Source: Biscogniauxia marginata
Lineage: Eukaryota; Ascomycota; Sordariomycetes; Xylariales; Xylariaceae
Reading direction: 5' to 3'
Assembly (NCBI GenBank): GCA_022695795.1
Contig: MU404083.1
Location: 62,001-126,000, forward strand
Length of the DNA: 64,000 nt
The notes beneath the pieces are model-generated. The model had not been told where the DNA came from. It was given only the letters and a program-made list of their open reading frames with translations, and did no database searches. The position numbers and the translations under genes were made by a program. Positions 23,404 through 33,265 of this stretch are shown here, in pieces (the first letter of the stretch is position 1; each line of letters begins with the position of its first letter).

Positions 23404-23549
23404 TGTTGAAATATGGGACTATGCCCCTTAGGGACTATAAGGTCCCATTATGGCCTCCTGTATATGTATAGGTGGGCTTCGCCTACCTACCTAGACTCAC
23501 TCTTGGACTAATACAGCCATTCTATTCATATCTTCGTCCCGTCGCAATG
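23404..23549 (+). repeat. Degraded copy of the LTR found intact at 48266-48390
   Basis: Starts TGTTGAAATATGGG like the other copy and shares TGGCCTCCTGTATAT, GGGCTTCGCC and ACCTACCTAGACTCAC in the same order and strand. It is about 20 nt longer through an internal insertion near 23418-23450 that contains a GGGAC...GTCCC inverted repeat. The expected terminal CA has become TG at 23548-23549. Flanks CTTTT and ATTTT may be a decayed 5-bp target duplication. It sits in the 3' flank of the AA9 gene. Confidence 0.6.
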
Positions 23550-24009
23550 ATTTTCGATTTACATTTCTATCCAGTGTATATGTTTGGTACATTATCGCTT
23601 CGCATACAAATGGATGATAAATGATACAGCCACGCGGAACATATCCCATTGGAAATTAGCTATGCTAATGATACTTGTATTAGTATTACTATTTCTTGCG
23701 GTAACTACTTGCTTCCTACGATACCGAGAACATACCTACTTTGTGATGAAGACTCCTATCTCCGATACGAAATTCAGAGTTCTAGTCAGTTGAGAGACAG
23801 TCGAATTCATAAAAAAAAACGAGGAAGATCTAAAACACCTGAGAGCTTTCTCCGATGCGTGCCAATATCATTTAAGTACTTCCAATGCATACCAAAAGAT
23901 GAGAAGTACAGTGCAAGTCAAATATTCAGGGCCGTTCCTCAGTTAAACTACTCATTTTATCTATCAGCCTCCTATTTTCATCACGAGTCCATTTGTACCA
24001 AAACAAAAC
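23550..24009. other. Intergenic region, no gene seen
   Basis: AT-rich DNA between the LTR relic and the GC-rich orphan gene. Short overlapping ORFs of 69 and 128 codons have no recognisable motif. Confidence 0.5.
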
Positions 24010-24963
24010 ATGCGTCCTCTCAGCCAGTCCCGTAACATCTCCGTCCCATCCTGGGTCGAAAACCCTTCACTCCTCGCCCCGGACGCAAAACCCATCGTCA
24101 TCGACATCGTCAGGTTCATCAACCGGGGCGCCCCGCGGTACGACACGTGGTGGAAGGGCGCCATGTCGACGCGGGACCGGGCGACCCGGGTCGTCGACCA
24201 GCTGGGCCGGGCGGCGGGCGCCCCGTGGGTCGCGTGCTGTTGTGCGGACCAGTACCAGGCCAACATGTCCCTCATCGTGCACTCGCACGTCGTGCGCGAG
24301 CGCGCGCGCTACATCAGCACCGATGACCACCTCGCGCAGTACGACACCCGGCACAACGTGTCGCGCATCTCCGACTGCCTCTATTGCCAGCAGGTCCGGT
24401 ACCGGGACGCCACGATCGTGACTATCGCCGCGATCCTGGTGCGGTGTGAGCGGCGGTGCCAGGAGGAACCGTCGTCGTCCTGGTCGCTCCTCGAGGGCCT
24501 CCGCAACCTAGCGGTCTGCGGGTGGTGGTGGAAGAAGACGGACTACCAGAATTGGATGTTGCGGCCGGCGCTTCTCGCCAAGGATCTCGAGCCCGTAGCG
24601 GTGAAAACGATCCGGGACCTCAACGGCGGCTGGCTCGGGGTGCCGGAGGTAAAGGAGTGGGCGACGCCGCTGACGACGGCGCAGCGTGTGGACCTTATAC
24701 AGGAGTGTCTGGCGCGGCAGCTGAACGACCTCATAGCCGCCGCGTCCGCGCAGAAGCAGATAGCGAAGATGCTGGGGTTGATATTTGCGCCGCATCAAGT
24801 GCGCGAGATCGAGCCGCGGCTGCTCGAGGCGCTGCAACGCAAAGGCGAGCACCATTGCTACACGGAGTACAGGCTCACCGAGGCTTTCTGGAAAGAGGTC
24901 AGGAGCTCGCTACTGAGGCTGATGTGGGAGTGTGAGGAATTGTCCAATGAGCCGTCCCGGTGA
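24010..24963 (+). CDS. Hypothetical protein, GC-rich orphan of 317 residues
   Basis: I do not recognise the family. The frame is open for 317 codons with the strong third-position GC bias of the genuine genes nearby, in sharp contrast to its AT-rich 5' flank, which supports a real gene. Visible features are a Cys-Cys-Cys cluster (VACCCADQYQ, about residue 77), a CLYCQQ pair near residue 122, a tryptophan cluster (GWWWKKTDYQNW, about residues 170-181) and a helical, charged C-terminal half. There is no signal peptide or clear membrane span. The start could be the chosen ATG at 24010. The other long frames over this interval are shadows. Confidence 0.55.
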   Translation: MRPLSQSRNISVPSWVENPSLLAPDAKPIVIDIVRFINRGAPRYDTWWKGAMSTRDRATRVVDQLGRAAGAPWVACCCADQYQANMSLIVHSHVVRERARYISTDDHLAQYDTRHNVSRISDCLYCQQVRYRDATIVTIAAILVRCERRCQEEPSSSWSLLEGLRNLAVCGWWWKKTDYQNWMLRPALLAKDLEPVAVKTIRDLNGGWLGVPEVKEWATPLTTAQRVDLIQECLARQLNDLIAAASAQKQIAKMLGLIFAPHQVREIEPRLLEALQRKGEHHCYTEYRLTEAFWKEVRSSLLRLMWECEELSNEPSR

Positions 24964-25382
24964 TGGCCGGTGCAGATTAGTCACTGGTGGCAAGTTTAAC
25001 TGTGGGAAGATCGTGATACTCGACTCGTGCGCTTTTGACAGAGAAAGGGGTGTAGTGTATTTGGCCCTCGATAGCAGAGATTGGATATCTTAGATTCGCA
25101 AATCCATCTGGAGAGTCCCTGTGTTCTATATAATCCAACGGTGAGTTCATTAAGAAAGTAACTAGAAACGTGTATATACCCATGTAGAAGTACTGTGAAT
25201 AACAATGAGGCAGATTAACAATAATTTAATACTGGAGACGAATCTGTAACATGTGAGAAACTACCTAGGTATTCAGAAAAGGGGACGGGAAATGATACCT
25301 CATGTCATTTCTGCAGCGCATGTTGGAGCACTTTATTTCATAGTGAACGTTGGATAGTTTGGGCGGCCTATACATTGCGAGT
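24964..25382. other. Convergent intergenic region
   Basis: 3' flanks of the orphan gene (plus) and sugar transporter (minus). No gene, RNA or repeat recognised. Confidence 0.55.
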
Positions 25383-26990
25383 CTACACCTCCGTACCCGA
25401 CCCAAGCAACGGTGCTGTCTCTGTTTGCCGATCCTTCCCACCTTCTGCATCGCCAGTAGCTTTGCGCGGCATGTATAAAAACTTGCCATCATCGACTTTT
25501 CTCACTGCCCAGCTCCCGTCACTGCGCGCCGAGATGAAGAACTCCTGGTTCTCCTCAAAGCTTCTTCCGCCTGTCTCCGGTGAGTATTGCCAGGTCCACC
25601 AACCCGCAAAGGCGTTTGTAGCAGCAAATATCAGGAACAACCAATACTTGAGGTTATTGAACATGATCGGAGTTATGAGGGTGATCGTAAAATTGCAGAG
25701 ACCCCATAGAATAACGGAGACACTACTTCCCTGTGCGCGGGCACCGGTTGGGTAGATCTCCGTAGGTATGAGCCATACCGTTGCCAGCCAACAAATACCG
25801 AAAATTGCGGTAGCGATGAATAGTGTGATTGACCCTAATATCTCGACAGCTAGGACTGGCACATGCGAGACGTCCAACGATAGGCCACCAAAGATGGTCA
25901 GCAAAGCAAAGCAAGATGCCAGCCCTCCAGAACCCCAAACCATTAGCTTTCTTCGACCAAGAACGTCGATGGTCATCCAGGCAAATGTCATCATCAAGAA
26001 ATAGCTGATGTAATTCCCGAGCGTCACGTACTCGGCGTTTCGCACACCGAAGCCGAGTAGTTCAAATATCTGAGGTCCGTAGACTGATACAGCCCCATAG
26101 CCAGTGAGTGCCTGGTTAACCTGACCCATGACTGTGAGCATAGTGGGGTGGAACTGTTTACCGCTTGGCCACAGCATATCGATATAGCTAATTTTCTCGT
26201 CGCTTTCCTCTTGTTGGGCCCTGTGAAGCTCATCAAGCATATCCTCTGCCTTGACTTCACCATGGAGATCCACCAAAGCCTTTCTTGCATCCCCCTTCCT
26301 TTCCTTACTAATAAACCAGCGTGGTGTCTCTGGTAACCTCCCCATAATGGAAATGAGCAGGATCGGATATGCTTGCATGACCACAATGGGGATTCTCCAG
26401 GCCCACTGGCTGTCCTTGCCGAGAGCGATGGTGACGCCAAGGTTGATCGCAAACGCCATCAGCAAACCGAAGATATTCATCTGGAACTCCTGCGCGAGTG
26501 CCCGGCCACGGGCACCATCCTTGGAAAGCTCGGAGCTGTAAACGGGGATAACGGCATCGATTCCACCAACCCCAAGTCCCAATACCACGCGACCTGCCAT
26601 CATGAAAGCCATCGCTGCACCGCCCCAAGGATCCGAACCATTGGGACTGAGGCCGGCAACAAACATCAGGAGATTCCCGACAATAGCCGTGGCTAAGCAC
26701 ACGAAGATGGAAGGTTTCCTCCCTTTCCTGTCAGCCCAGATGGAGGCTATCACGGCGCCGACGGCACACCCTAGGTAGTAAATAGACACGATGATACCAA
26801 CGATAGGGGAGTCCCCTGCTATTTGCATAGTGCGAAGGTATGAGCGATTGGTGTTGATCATACTCGTCATGCCCTGATCGTATCCGTACAGCGCAATGGC
26901 TGTACTACTGAACATGACGATCTCATGTTTCTTGGACAGGGTAGGTTTCCGGGAACTCGGGTCATCTACCCGAGATGGAGGGAAAGGCAT
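25383..26990 (-). CDS. Sugar/hexose transporter, major facilitator superfamily
   Basis: Single-exon gene of 535 residues, the usual size for fungal sugar porters. About twelve hydrophobic spans are visible. Family signatures in order are YGYDQGMTS in the first span, the loop 2-3 motif WADRKGRKPS, GRVVLGLGVGGIDAVIPVYSSE (shown in part: the PVYSSE end of span 4), PETPRWF after span 6, the loop 8-9 motif DVLGRRKLM, and the C-terminal signatures PTEIYPTGARAQG and SPETGGRSFEE. Location is the plasma membrane by family. The substrate is unresolved: the protein lacks a clear QQLS-type hexose motif in span 7, where it reads VNQALTGYG. The tail carries acidic and Thr/Ser residues (TETAPLLGSG) that may control turnover. 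No cluster partners are adjacent. Confidence 0.93.
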   Translation of the reverse strand: MPFPPSRVDDPSSRKPTLSKKHEIVMFSSTAIALYGYDQGMTSMINTNRSYLRTMQIAGDSPIVGIIVSIYYLGCAVGAVIASIWADRKGRKPSIFVCLATAIVGNLLMFVAGLSPNGSDPWGGAAMAFMMAGRVVLGLGVGGIDAVIPVYSSELSKDGARGRALAQEFQMNIFGLLMAFAINLGVTIALGKDSQWAWRIPIVVMQAYPILLISIMGRLPETPRWFISKERKGDARKALVDLHGEVKAEDMLDELHRAQQEESDEKISYIDMLWPSGKQFHPTMLTVMGQVNQALTGYGAVSVYGPQIFELLGFGVRNAEYVTLGNYISYFLMMTFAWMTIDVLGRRKLMVWGSGGLASCFALLTIFGGLSLDVSHVPVLAVEILGSITLFIATAIFGICWLATVWLIPTEIYPTGARAQGSSVSVILWGLCNFTITLITPIMFNNLKYWLFLIFAATNAFAGWWTWQYSPETGGRSFEENQEFFISARSDGSWAVRKVDDGKFLYMPRKATGDAEGGKDRQTETAPLLGSGTEV

Positions 26991-27903
26991 CCTGAGTTAC
27001 GGTTGGATATCAAGGTGCTAACAAGGAGCGAAATTCATATATTGAAAGTGAAGAACGGCAAGTGAGAAAAAGTAAGCCTTGGGGCAAAGACAAGGACTGA
27101 AGAAGAAGTAGATCTTAAAGAATTGAAAATCATGAGAATACCTTCGTTAGGGGAATGACGCACATACAAATGGGAAGAAAGACGGAGCGATACTAGAGAT
27201 TGCCCGTGATCACGGGATATGTAAGAACCTAACTTGATTTACGATTAGTAGATGAGGTCGGGACTAAGAATTGTCGGGATGGATAGGGCTTCCATCGTGA
27301 GACGTCCCACATTGCATCGCATTATGAAATAAGGCTTGTACAACTAAGGTAAGCTACGAGGTTGATTCTCGTAGGTCATGGGTTCGCTTATCGAGACCGT
27401 ACTACAGTGATGACATCATAGTATAGGTATTCGATCCGATAGGTAATATCAAGACCCCGATCCCGTTCTCTCCTCAGCTGTCAGCAGCTGGGTACAGCTG
27501 ACGCAGTAGAGCTGAGTTTAATCAACCCTCTAAGAATCATTGGTCAATCAATTGCACTAAATGTCCAGGGGGATCCATCGACATCCCTTTTCTGGAGAGC
27601 ATTGACCTCTCACAGCCCCGTGACATGGCGAACTCATGACATAAGCAGCTTCGCTGGAATGGCAGTTCTAAGGGGAAAACGCGACGCGATCGATATTTGT
27701 GTATTCCCATCCCATATTTCTCTATCATACCTTAAAGCTCATACCGGACTTGCCCAACCCGATTGGACTTGGATTCGACTTTGAGACCATGTCAGGCCAT
27801 TCGGGGCAACAAAAAGATGTGAGAGAGATACCACCTACCTACCTATCCACCTAACATCCTACGCGGGCACCGGGAGTGCTTACTAGTAATACAGGCCGAG
27901 TCT
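26991..27903. other. Intergenic region (transporter promoter side)
   Basis: Upstream of the sugar transporter and of the DUF7726-like gene, which diverge. CCTA repeats at 27831-27846 and a CAGCTG-rich spot at 27475-27501 (TCAGCTGTCAGCAGCTGGGTACAGCTGA is too short to call an element). No recognised gene. Confidence 0.5.
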
Positions 27904-28346
27904 ATGGATCAGATGATTACAAGATTAAAGGAACACGGTGCACTTTCGGTTGACGATATGGTGAAGTTCAAATGCGATGCCATTGCCTCTGATCGAAAGG
28001 ACTGGCAGGCCAAGAGACGCCATCCCATGCTGATTCGGGACAAAGCGTCGGCAACGTGAGATAGATGAGGCCTTTCACAAGATCTCGCTATATTCCTTTA
28101 CGCTATTCATCATTGGGTATATTAAATCTCGCGTTCCTAACGGTCGCCGGGTCCAAGTCTATGAGAAAGTATTCGAGGGCCTTTCAAAGCCGGACCAGTG
28201 GCGGGCACGGGGTGAGCCAACCTCCAGCCCGCATGAGAAGCCAGAGACGCCCTTCTCCATTTCTAGAGCGGTAATATCTCCAATAAACTCTTACGCGTGA
28301 GGATACAGTTGCTGAGTATACAGTTTCCCAGGCGCCGGATTCTACC

Positions 28347-29396
28347 ATGTCTAATGCTGAACTGATCGATAGTCTCTCGTTAGCAACTGACATGGAAGCT
28401 GGCACCAGCATACTGATCCGCGGCCAGATTACGTGGTGGGATTCTATGGATGGTAAGGGAAACGGCGGCTCCTGGACGCCTGGCACTGGGATTGTGAATG
28501 ACGGCCGACTAAGACGTGACCATATGCTCAGCGACGTGCCCACCAACTACGTCAGAGATCGCTTGATGGACTACATTAACACCGAGCTCGAGGAAAATAA
28601 GCGGGAGATTGCATGCGCTGCCGTCTTTCCCGACCTTGGCCCCGATGAATTGAAACAATACTCTACTCTCATTGCAAAGAAGCGCGAGGAGCTCGAGGCC
28701 GAGGAGCTCGAGATGGCAAACAGTATGTCTACCAATAACCCGCTATCAGCACTCATATTAGAAGAAGAACCCCGTGATAGCAAGACTAATCAAGTTTTAG
28801 GGAATAAATCGGTCGGCCGGGTAGTGGAAAATCTGCTCCGGCAAAAAGCCGCGTTGGACAAGATAGAGGACGAGATCGACCTCACGCCCCGGCCTGGATT
28901 TCACATCCGTAATTACAACCATCCGAGGGGATTACGGCGCTCCGTATCCATGCCAGGCTTAGAATATACAACGACCACGGAGCGTAATGTAGAAGTCGGC
29001 ACGAATATTGATAGAGATTGTGATCAGATACGGGCCATGATTAAACGTTTCACCCGCGGCAGCGAATGGTTCATTGAGGATTTTCGGTTCGCTTTGAAAG
29101 GTGTCTCCCGCCCACAATTGACTGCTTTTCTGAATAAACGCGGCCCGGCCGAGGGCAAAGAGAGCTTTGTGTTTCAGCTTGCGTGGGAATTATTTAAGAA
29201 GCGGGAACTCCTTGGCTTGCCCTTGGAGCGGGAAGATGCCGATGGAGATTCCGTGGAATATGCAGGCGTCCTCCAGGAACGCGATGGCAACCGCGGGAAG
29301 AAACGCCCAAGTCATGACAAGAGAGGCGAGAAGGTCGGCGGAAAGCGTGCGAGGACCACCAATTCGGCCAAGAAATCTAAGAAAACTGGAGTTTGA
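28347..29396 (+). CDS. Hypothetical nuclear-type protein with DUF7726-like C-terminal domain
   Basis: Open frame of 349 codons. Residues about 225-300 (CDQIRAMIKRFTRGSEW, then FRFALKGVSRPQLTAFLN and FVFQLAWELFKKRELLGL) resemble the DUF7726 domain of fungal proteins, a short helical, possibly DNA-binding unit; this is from memory of the pattern and unverified. A charged coiled stretch (KKREELEAEELEMAN) lies near residue 110, and the last 35 residues are a lysine/arginine-rich, nuclear-localisation-like tail. The true 5' end is uncertain: a start at 27904 followed by exons ending near 28055 and 28211 could splice (GTGAGA and GTGAGC donors) to a CCCAG acceptor at 28331, adding about 70 residues in frame. 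I annotate only the part without doubt. Confidence 0.65.
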   Translation: MSNAELIDSLSLATDMEAGTSILIRGQITWWDSMDGKGNGGSWTPGTGIVNDGRLRRDHMLSDVPTNYVRDRLMDYINTELEENKREIACAAVFPDLGPDELKQYSTLIAKKREELEAEELEMANSMSTNNPLSALILEEEPRDSKTNQVLGNKSVGRVVENLLRQKAALDKIEDEIDLTPRPGFHIRNYNHPRGLRRSVSMPGLEYTTTTERNVEVGTNIDRDCDQIRAMIKRFTRGSEWFIEDFRFALKGVSRPQLTAFLNKRGPAEGKESFVFQLAWELFKKRELLGLPLEREDADGDSVEYAGVLQERDGNRGKKRPSHDKRGEKVGGKRARTTNSAKKSKKTGV

Positions 29397-30709
29397 AATG
29401 CTGTGCGCTTACTCAAGTCGTCAGAAGGTCGGATACGTCAATGGTATAGAAGGTATAATCAGGCAGCTGCAAAGCTAGTCTATGTATAACAGTAGTATCG
29501 AGAAACTCACACATGGGGCACATGATTTTTTTCAAAGAACTTGCTTTTATGCTTCGTACTACGTAGGAATCGATGTTTCATTGGTCCTCGATGTGAGCCG
29601 GTGAGCATATGAACTCCCCAGTCAGCGTTACAATTACTTAGCCATAAGGTTCCCAACGAGTAACGACCATCACTCTGTGATATACTCTGGTATATGTAAG
29701 ACCGCCAAGAGCGCCACCACGCAGTGGGAGCACCAATAATCAAGGTAGAGGATGAAGTTGAAAAGTCTACCGCCGCGTTGGAGTAGGTTGGAGTAAGTCA
29801 AGACTGCCGACGGAATAGATGGATGCATCGTCCCGACGATCCTGGGGTACTTTCCTTACCGTGGTTTCTTCCAATGGCTTACTAGGTTTCTGATCTTGTT
29901 CATCAGGACAGACACTTAAATATAATGGAGCTTTTGCGGATCTATTTAGAATATGTGGAGAGATGAAAGAGTTTTGCATATGGACGGTCTTATACGGGAC
30001 AGACTATGCAGCAATTTTCCGACTAGCTGTAATAAATAGTATCTCGATAATAATTAGGTAACTTTGGCATGACTTCTCGCAGTTTTAACACTTAATTGTG
30101 ATAATTGAGAGCGAAGGAATTTTGTTTCAAATGCCAAGCGACTACCAATCCTCTAGAAAATAATAGGAGTAACCCATGATTCATGATTTCACCGCATAGC
30201 ATGGCCAGACCCAGAAAATACGAGGAAACGCTTCAATTATCCCTGGAGGCTTTATAATCACCATCTGCAAGGCCATGAGTGATCCACCACTTCGGGAGGA
30301 CAAGCAAGACGTCACTCTTCTACGTAGCGAGCAATCCGCGTTCTATAGCCCATAGAATCCAGTTGCAGAAAATATTGTATAAGGGCGTACCGAGGAATTG
30401 CACATCTAAGTTGAAGATGTAAGCCACTCCGTTGAGTGCTGTCCTTTAGACAAGCAACTGCGAGGCTTATAGACCGGTTTGGAATGCGTTGGGTTTCATC
30501 GAGCTTTCCGGAAGGAAGCCGAGGGCATATGCCGCCCCAATGATCTTCGCGAGAGTGCAACGAATGCATCACGACCCCCATCGTTCCCCGCATCTACCTC
30601 GATCTTTCTCAAACTGTCTACGCCGCCTTTTGTTTTCTATAAGAGCACTGTATCACGGAACTATCCATCGTGCGGTCTTTGCTTGACAACATATCGAGTG
30701 CTTACCAAT
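29397..30709. other. Intergenic region, no recognised gene
   Basis: ORFs up to 93 codons on the minus strand show no family signal. AT content rises towards 30000-30240. The promoter of the paraoxonase-like gene should lie at the right end. Confidence 0.5.
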
Positions 30710-32155
30710 ATGGCGCTGCTTCTCTACCTCACGGTAACGGTGCTCGGCGCCCTCGTCGCGCTGCTATATCCTCCCCTCAAGCAGCAGGCCATAGTTATGG
30801 GCCTCACCCGGCCGCTCGCCTCGTGGGAGAACGTACACGGGTTTGAGAACCGGGTGATAGAAGACACTGTCGCGTGCGAGGATCTGCATTACCACGAGCC
30901 GTCGGGATTGCTATATTTAGGATGTGGCGGAGATCTTGTCAAAGCCTCCGGCTGGTTCCCCGGGTACGATCTCTATCTGTCTCTTTCACCTACTAGCTCG
31001 CTTGTCGGTCCAAGTGCCAAGAAAAATACTAATTTTGAATGCAGAGCAGATGCCCTAGAGCACCCGGAGAACCCAGGATATGGTACACTTGTCGTGGTTG
31101 ATTCAAAGGCACGTGGACTAGCTCATACGCCGCAGAATCTGCACCAAGCCCGCTAACCCGTGCAAATTTAGACGCTGAAGTCGCAGAAACTCGAACTAGT
31201 CGGGTTCGAGGGGCCGTTCGTGCCTCACGGCTTATCGATCTACTCTCCGCCTTCGGACCCCAAGACCGTGTACATCTTCGCGGTCAACCACGTGCCGAAT
31301 CCGTCGTGGTCACCCGGGTCGAAGACCGAGGCCAAGACGGCCTCGCGCATCGAGCTCTTCGTGCACACCGTCGGGAGCAAAACAGCCGAACACCTGCGCA
31401 GCATATCGCACCCGCTGATCTGGACCCCCAACGACATCCTCGCGCTGTCCGAGCGCGAGTTCCTCGTCACCAACGACCACCACTACCTCGAGGGACCCAT
31501 GCGGGTGGCCGAGCAGGCCGCTATCATACTCAATCGGGGGTGGACGAACCTCGCGCACGTGATCCTCGAGGACGACGGCGCCGTCAACGCGACCGTGGCC
31601 CTCGACTCGATCCCGACGAACAACGGGCTCGGCTGGGGCCCCGACGGCCGGCAGGTCCTCATCTCCGACGCCACGGGCGGCGGGATCTACTTCGCGGACC
31701 CGCCCGACCCGGCGACGCGCCGCGTGGCCGTCTCGCACCGCGTGCAGACCCCCGCCGTCGTCGACAACCCGAGCTACTTCGCGGACCCCTACGCGAGCGG
31801 CGGCGGCAGGGACTACAGCGGGTACGTGCTCGCGGGCGTCGGGCGCGCCGTCGACTTCGCCGCCAACTACAAGGACCCGACGGGGCGCGCGCCCATGCCC
31901 AGCATCGTCTCCTACCTGCCAGCAAGCGCGGGGCGGCAGCGGCAGCGGCGGGGGGACGCGAAGGGCCTCGAGGGGCAGGTCAGGCTGCTGTTCTCGGACG
32001 ACGGGGCGACCGCGAGGTGCGCCACGACCGCGGTCGTCGTGGCGATCGACCCGCGCGAGAACGGCGGCCGGCGCGAGGGCTGGCTCTTCGTCACGGGCGT
32101 TGTCGCGCCGCACTTGCTGGCTACCAAGATTGATTTCGAGAAGGCCCTCGGGTGA
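30710..32155 (+). CDS. Paraoxonase/arylesterase-family enzyme (calcium-dependent six-bladed propeller)
   Basis: Lactonase/arylesterase-type enzyme of the PON fold. Exons are 30710-30963, 31045-31108 and 31172-32155, giving 433 residues. Intron 1 (30964-31044, GTACGA...GCAG) is 81 nt and leaves the frame open if retained; intron 2 (31109-31171) needs a GC-AG splice, since no GT donor fits. An N-terminal hydrophobic anchor (residues 1-20) is typical of the family. By alignment with human PON1 all calcium ligands are present: Glu57-Asp58, Asn193-Asp194, Asn257, Asp304-Asn305. The catalytic His dyad corresponds to His125 (PHG) and His146 (AVNH). A long insert near residues 375-395 (GRQRQRRGDAKGLEG) is unusual. 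It may be a secreted or ER-lumen membrane-anchored enzyme; substrate unknown. Confidence 0.88.
31109..31171 (+). other. GC-AG intron of the paraoxonase-like gene
   Basis: The exon boundary AAG/GCACGT is the only one that keeps phase with the acceptor TTTAG at 31171. The 63-nt interval holds an in-frame stop (TAA within CGCTAACC, also a good branch-point match), so it must be removed for the C-terminal 328 codons to be made. Joining yields VVVDSKTLKSQKLELVG, matching the PON strand pattern. Confidence 0.75.
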
Positions 32156-32816
32156 GCGAAGCGGTTAAATAGGTCAAGAAGTGTAGCTTTTGAAAGCGTG
32201 GTTCGGTGGGTGTTAGGATTAGAGGTAGGTACTGGTGAGCAAGCGAGGTCTCCCGTACTCCGCTCCCGGGTTTGGACGCGGTTAGGGAGGTCCTTGTCAG
32301 TCCCAATACGGCAAGACATACAGGTAATACTGTGCCCCTGATTGGATGAGATGTAGGGTTGGCCCCCCGGTAGCCATGATCGACTGCTTGGGACTGGAGA
32401 CTTTCTTGTGCAGCGCAGAATGTAAATGCATGTTATTTGATGCCGACGACGAAAATTTCTTACATAACTAGCACTCCGGCTTGATATACGCACATAGAGG
32501 TTCACCCTTCTCCCATGGCTGGGTCGTCCGTTGGTATATGGTGGTGGTGCTGACGCCATCGTGAACCGCACCCCAGTTCAATATATCTAGGTATCTAAGG
32601 TAGATTTAAATATAACTAATCAGACCTTAGGTGTACATGTGAGAACATCCCTTAAGGACATAGTTTTAATTTCTACCGAAGTTACGGACGTGTTTTATAT
32701 TCACATCTTATCTGATTCAATCATGTAGTCGCCTTGAGCGCTTAATTCCTCCTGTCGTCTTTCATACACTCCTTTCCCCTCATATATTCCTTCCCGCATC
32801 TGAATGTCTTGTCGCC
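32156..32816. other. Intergenic region
   Basis: 3' flank of the paraoxonase-like gene. The 219-codon minus frame that runs into it is mostly a shadow of that gene. Nothing else recognised. Confidence 0.5.
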
Positions 32817-33265
32817 CTACTTGAAGGACGCGGCCTTAGGGTTGCCGGTGTGGACGGCCTTGTGCTCCCTGGAGAGGAGGTTATCGAACTTTTGGCTGTC
32901 CCTATTAGGAGACTCGCTGATTTTCCTAGAATAGAAATTGGAGGGACAGATATTAAACGATAATCCAGCTCCTGTCACCAAGCCCTGCCATCGAATATCG
33001 TGGGTGTTTCTGCCGTTGCCGATCAAAGTCGGCTGAGAATCCTTGAAAAGATTCCTCAAGGCAGGGGCACCACTTACGGCTAACTTTCTAACACGTAATA
33101 GCCTTGCCACCACCACCGCACTTGTATTTGCATAGGTATCAACTCACGTATAAGCCACACAATCCTCTTGGGTCTCCTTGCCCCCAATGTTGTATTTATA
33201 ATTGTGGGGTTCCGCAGGTTTTACGGGAGACCATAGAGCTTGTTGCCGTCACAGTCACTAGCAGG
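32817..33265 (-). pseudogene. Possible relic of a small cysteine-rich (secreted-type) protein
   Basis: Reading leftwards, short peptide-like blocks occur in different frames: SDCDGNKLYGLP (33221-33262), YKYNIGGKETQEDCVAYT ending at a GTGAGT donor (33149-33206), KYKCGGGGKAI (33097-33131) and then an open 96-codon frame to 32817. The cysteine and glycine spacing looks like a small secreted protein, but frame changes and a stop prevent assembly into one product. I do not recognise the family. It may also be chance. Confidence 0.3.

Noticed and set aside
31310..32113. Minus-strand frame of 267 codons and plus-strand frame of 275 codons over the paraoxonase-like gene
   Set aside because: Low-complexity Arg/Ala/Val translations caused by GC bias; the calcium ligands lie in the other frame.
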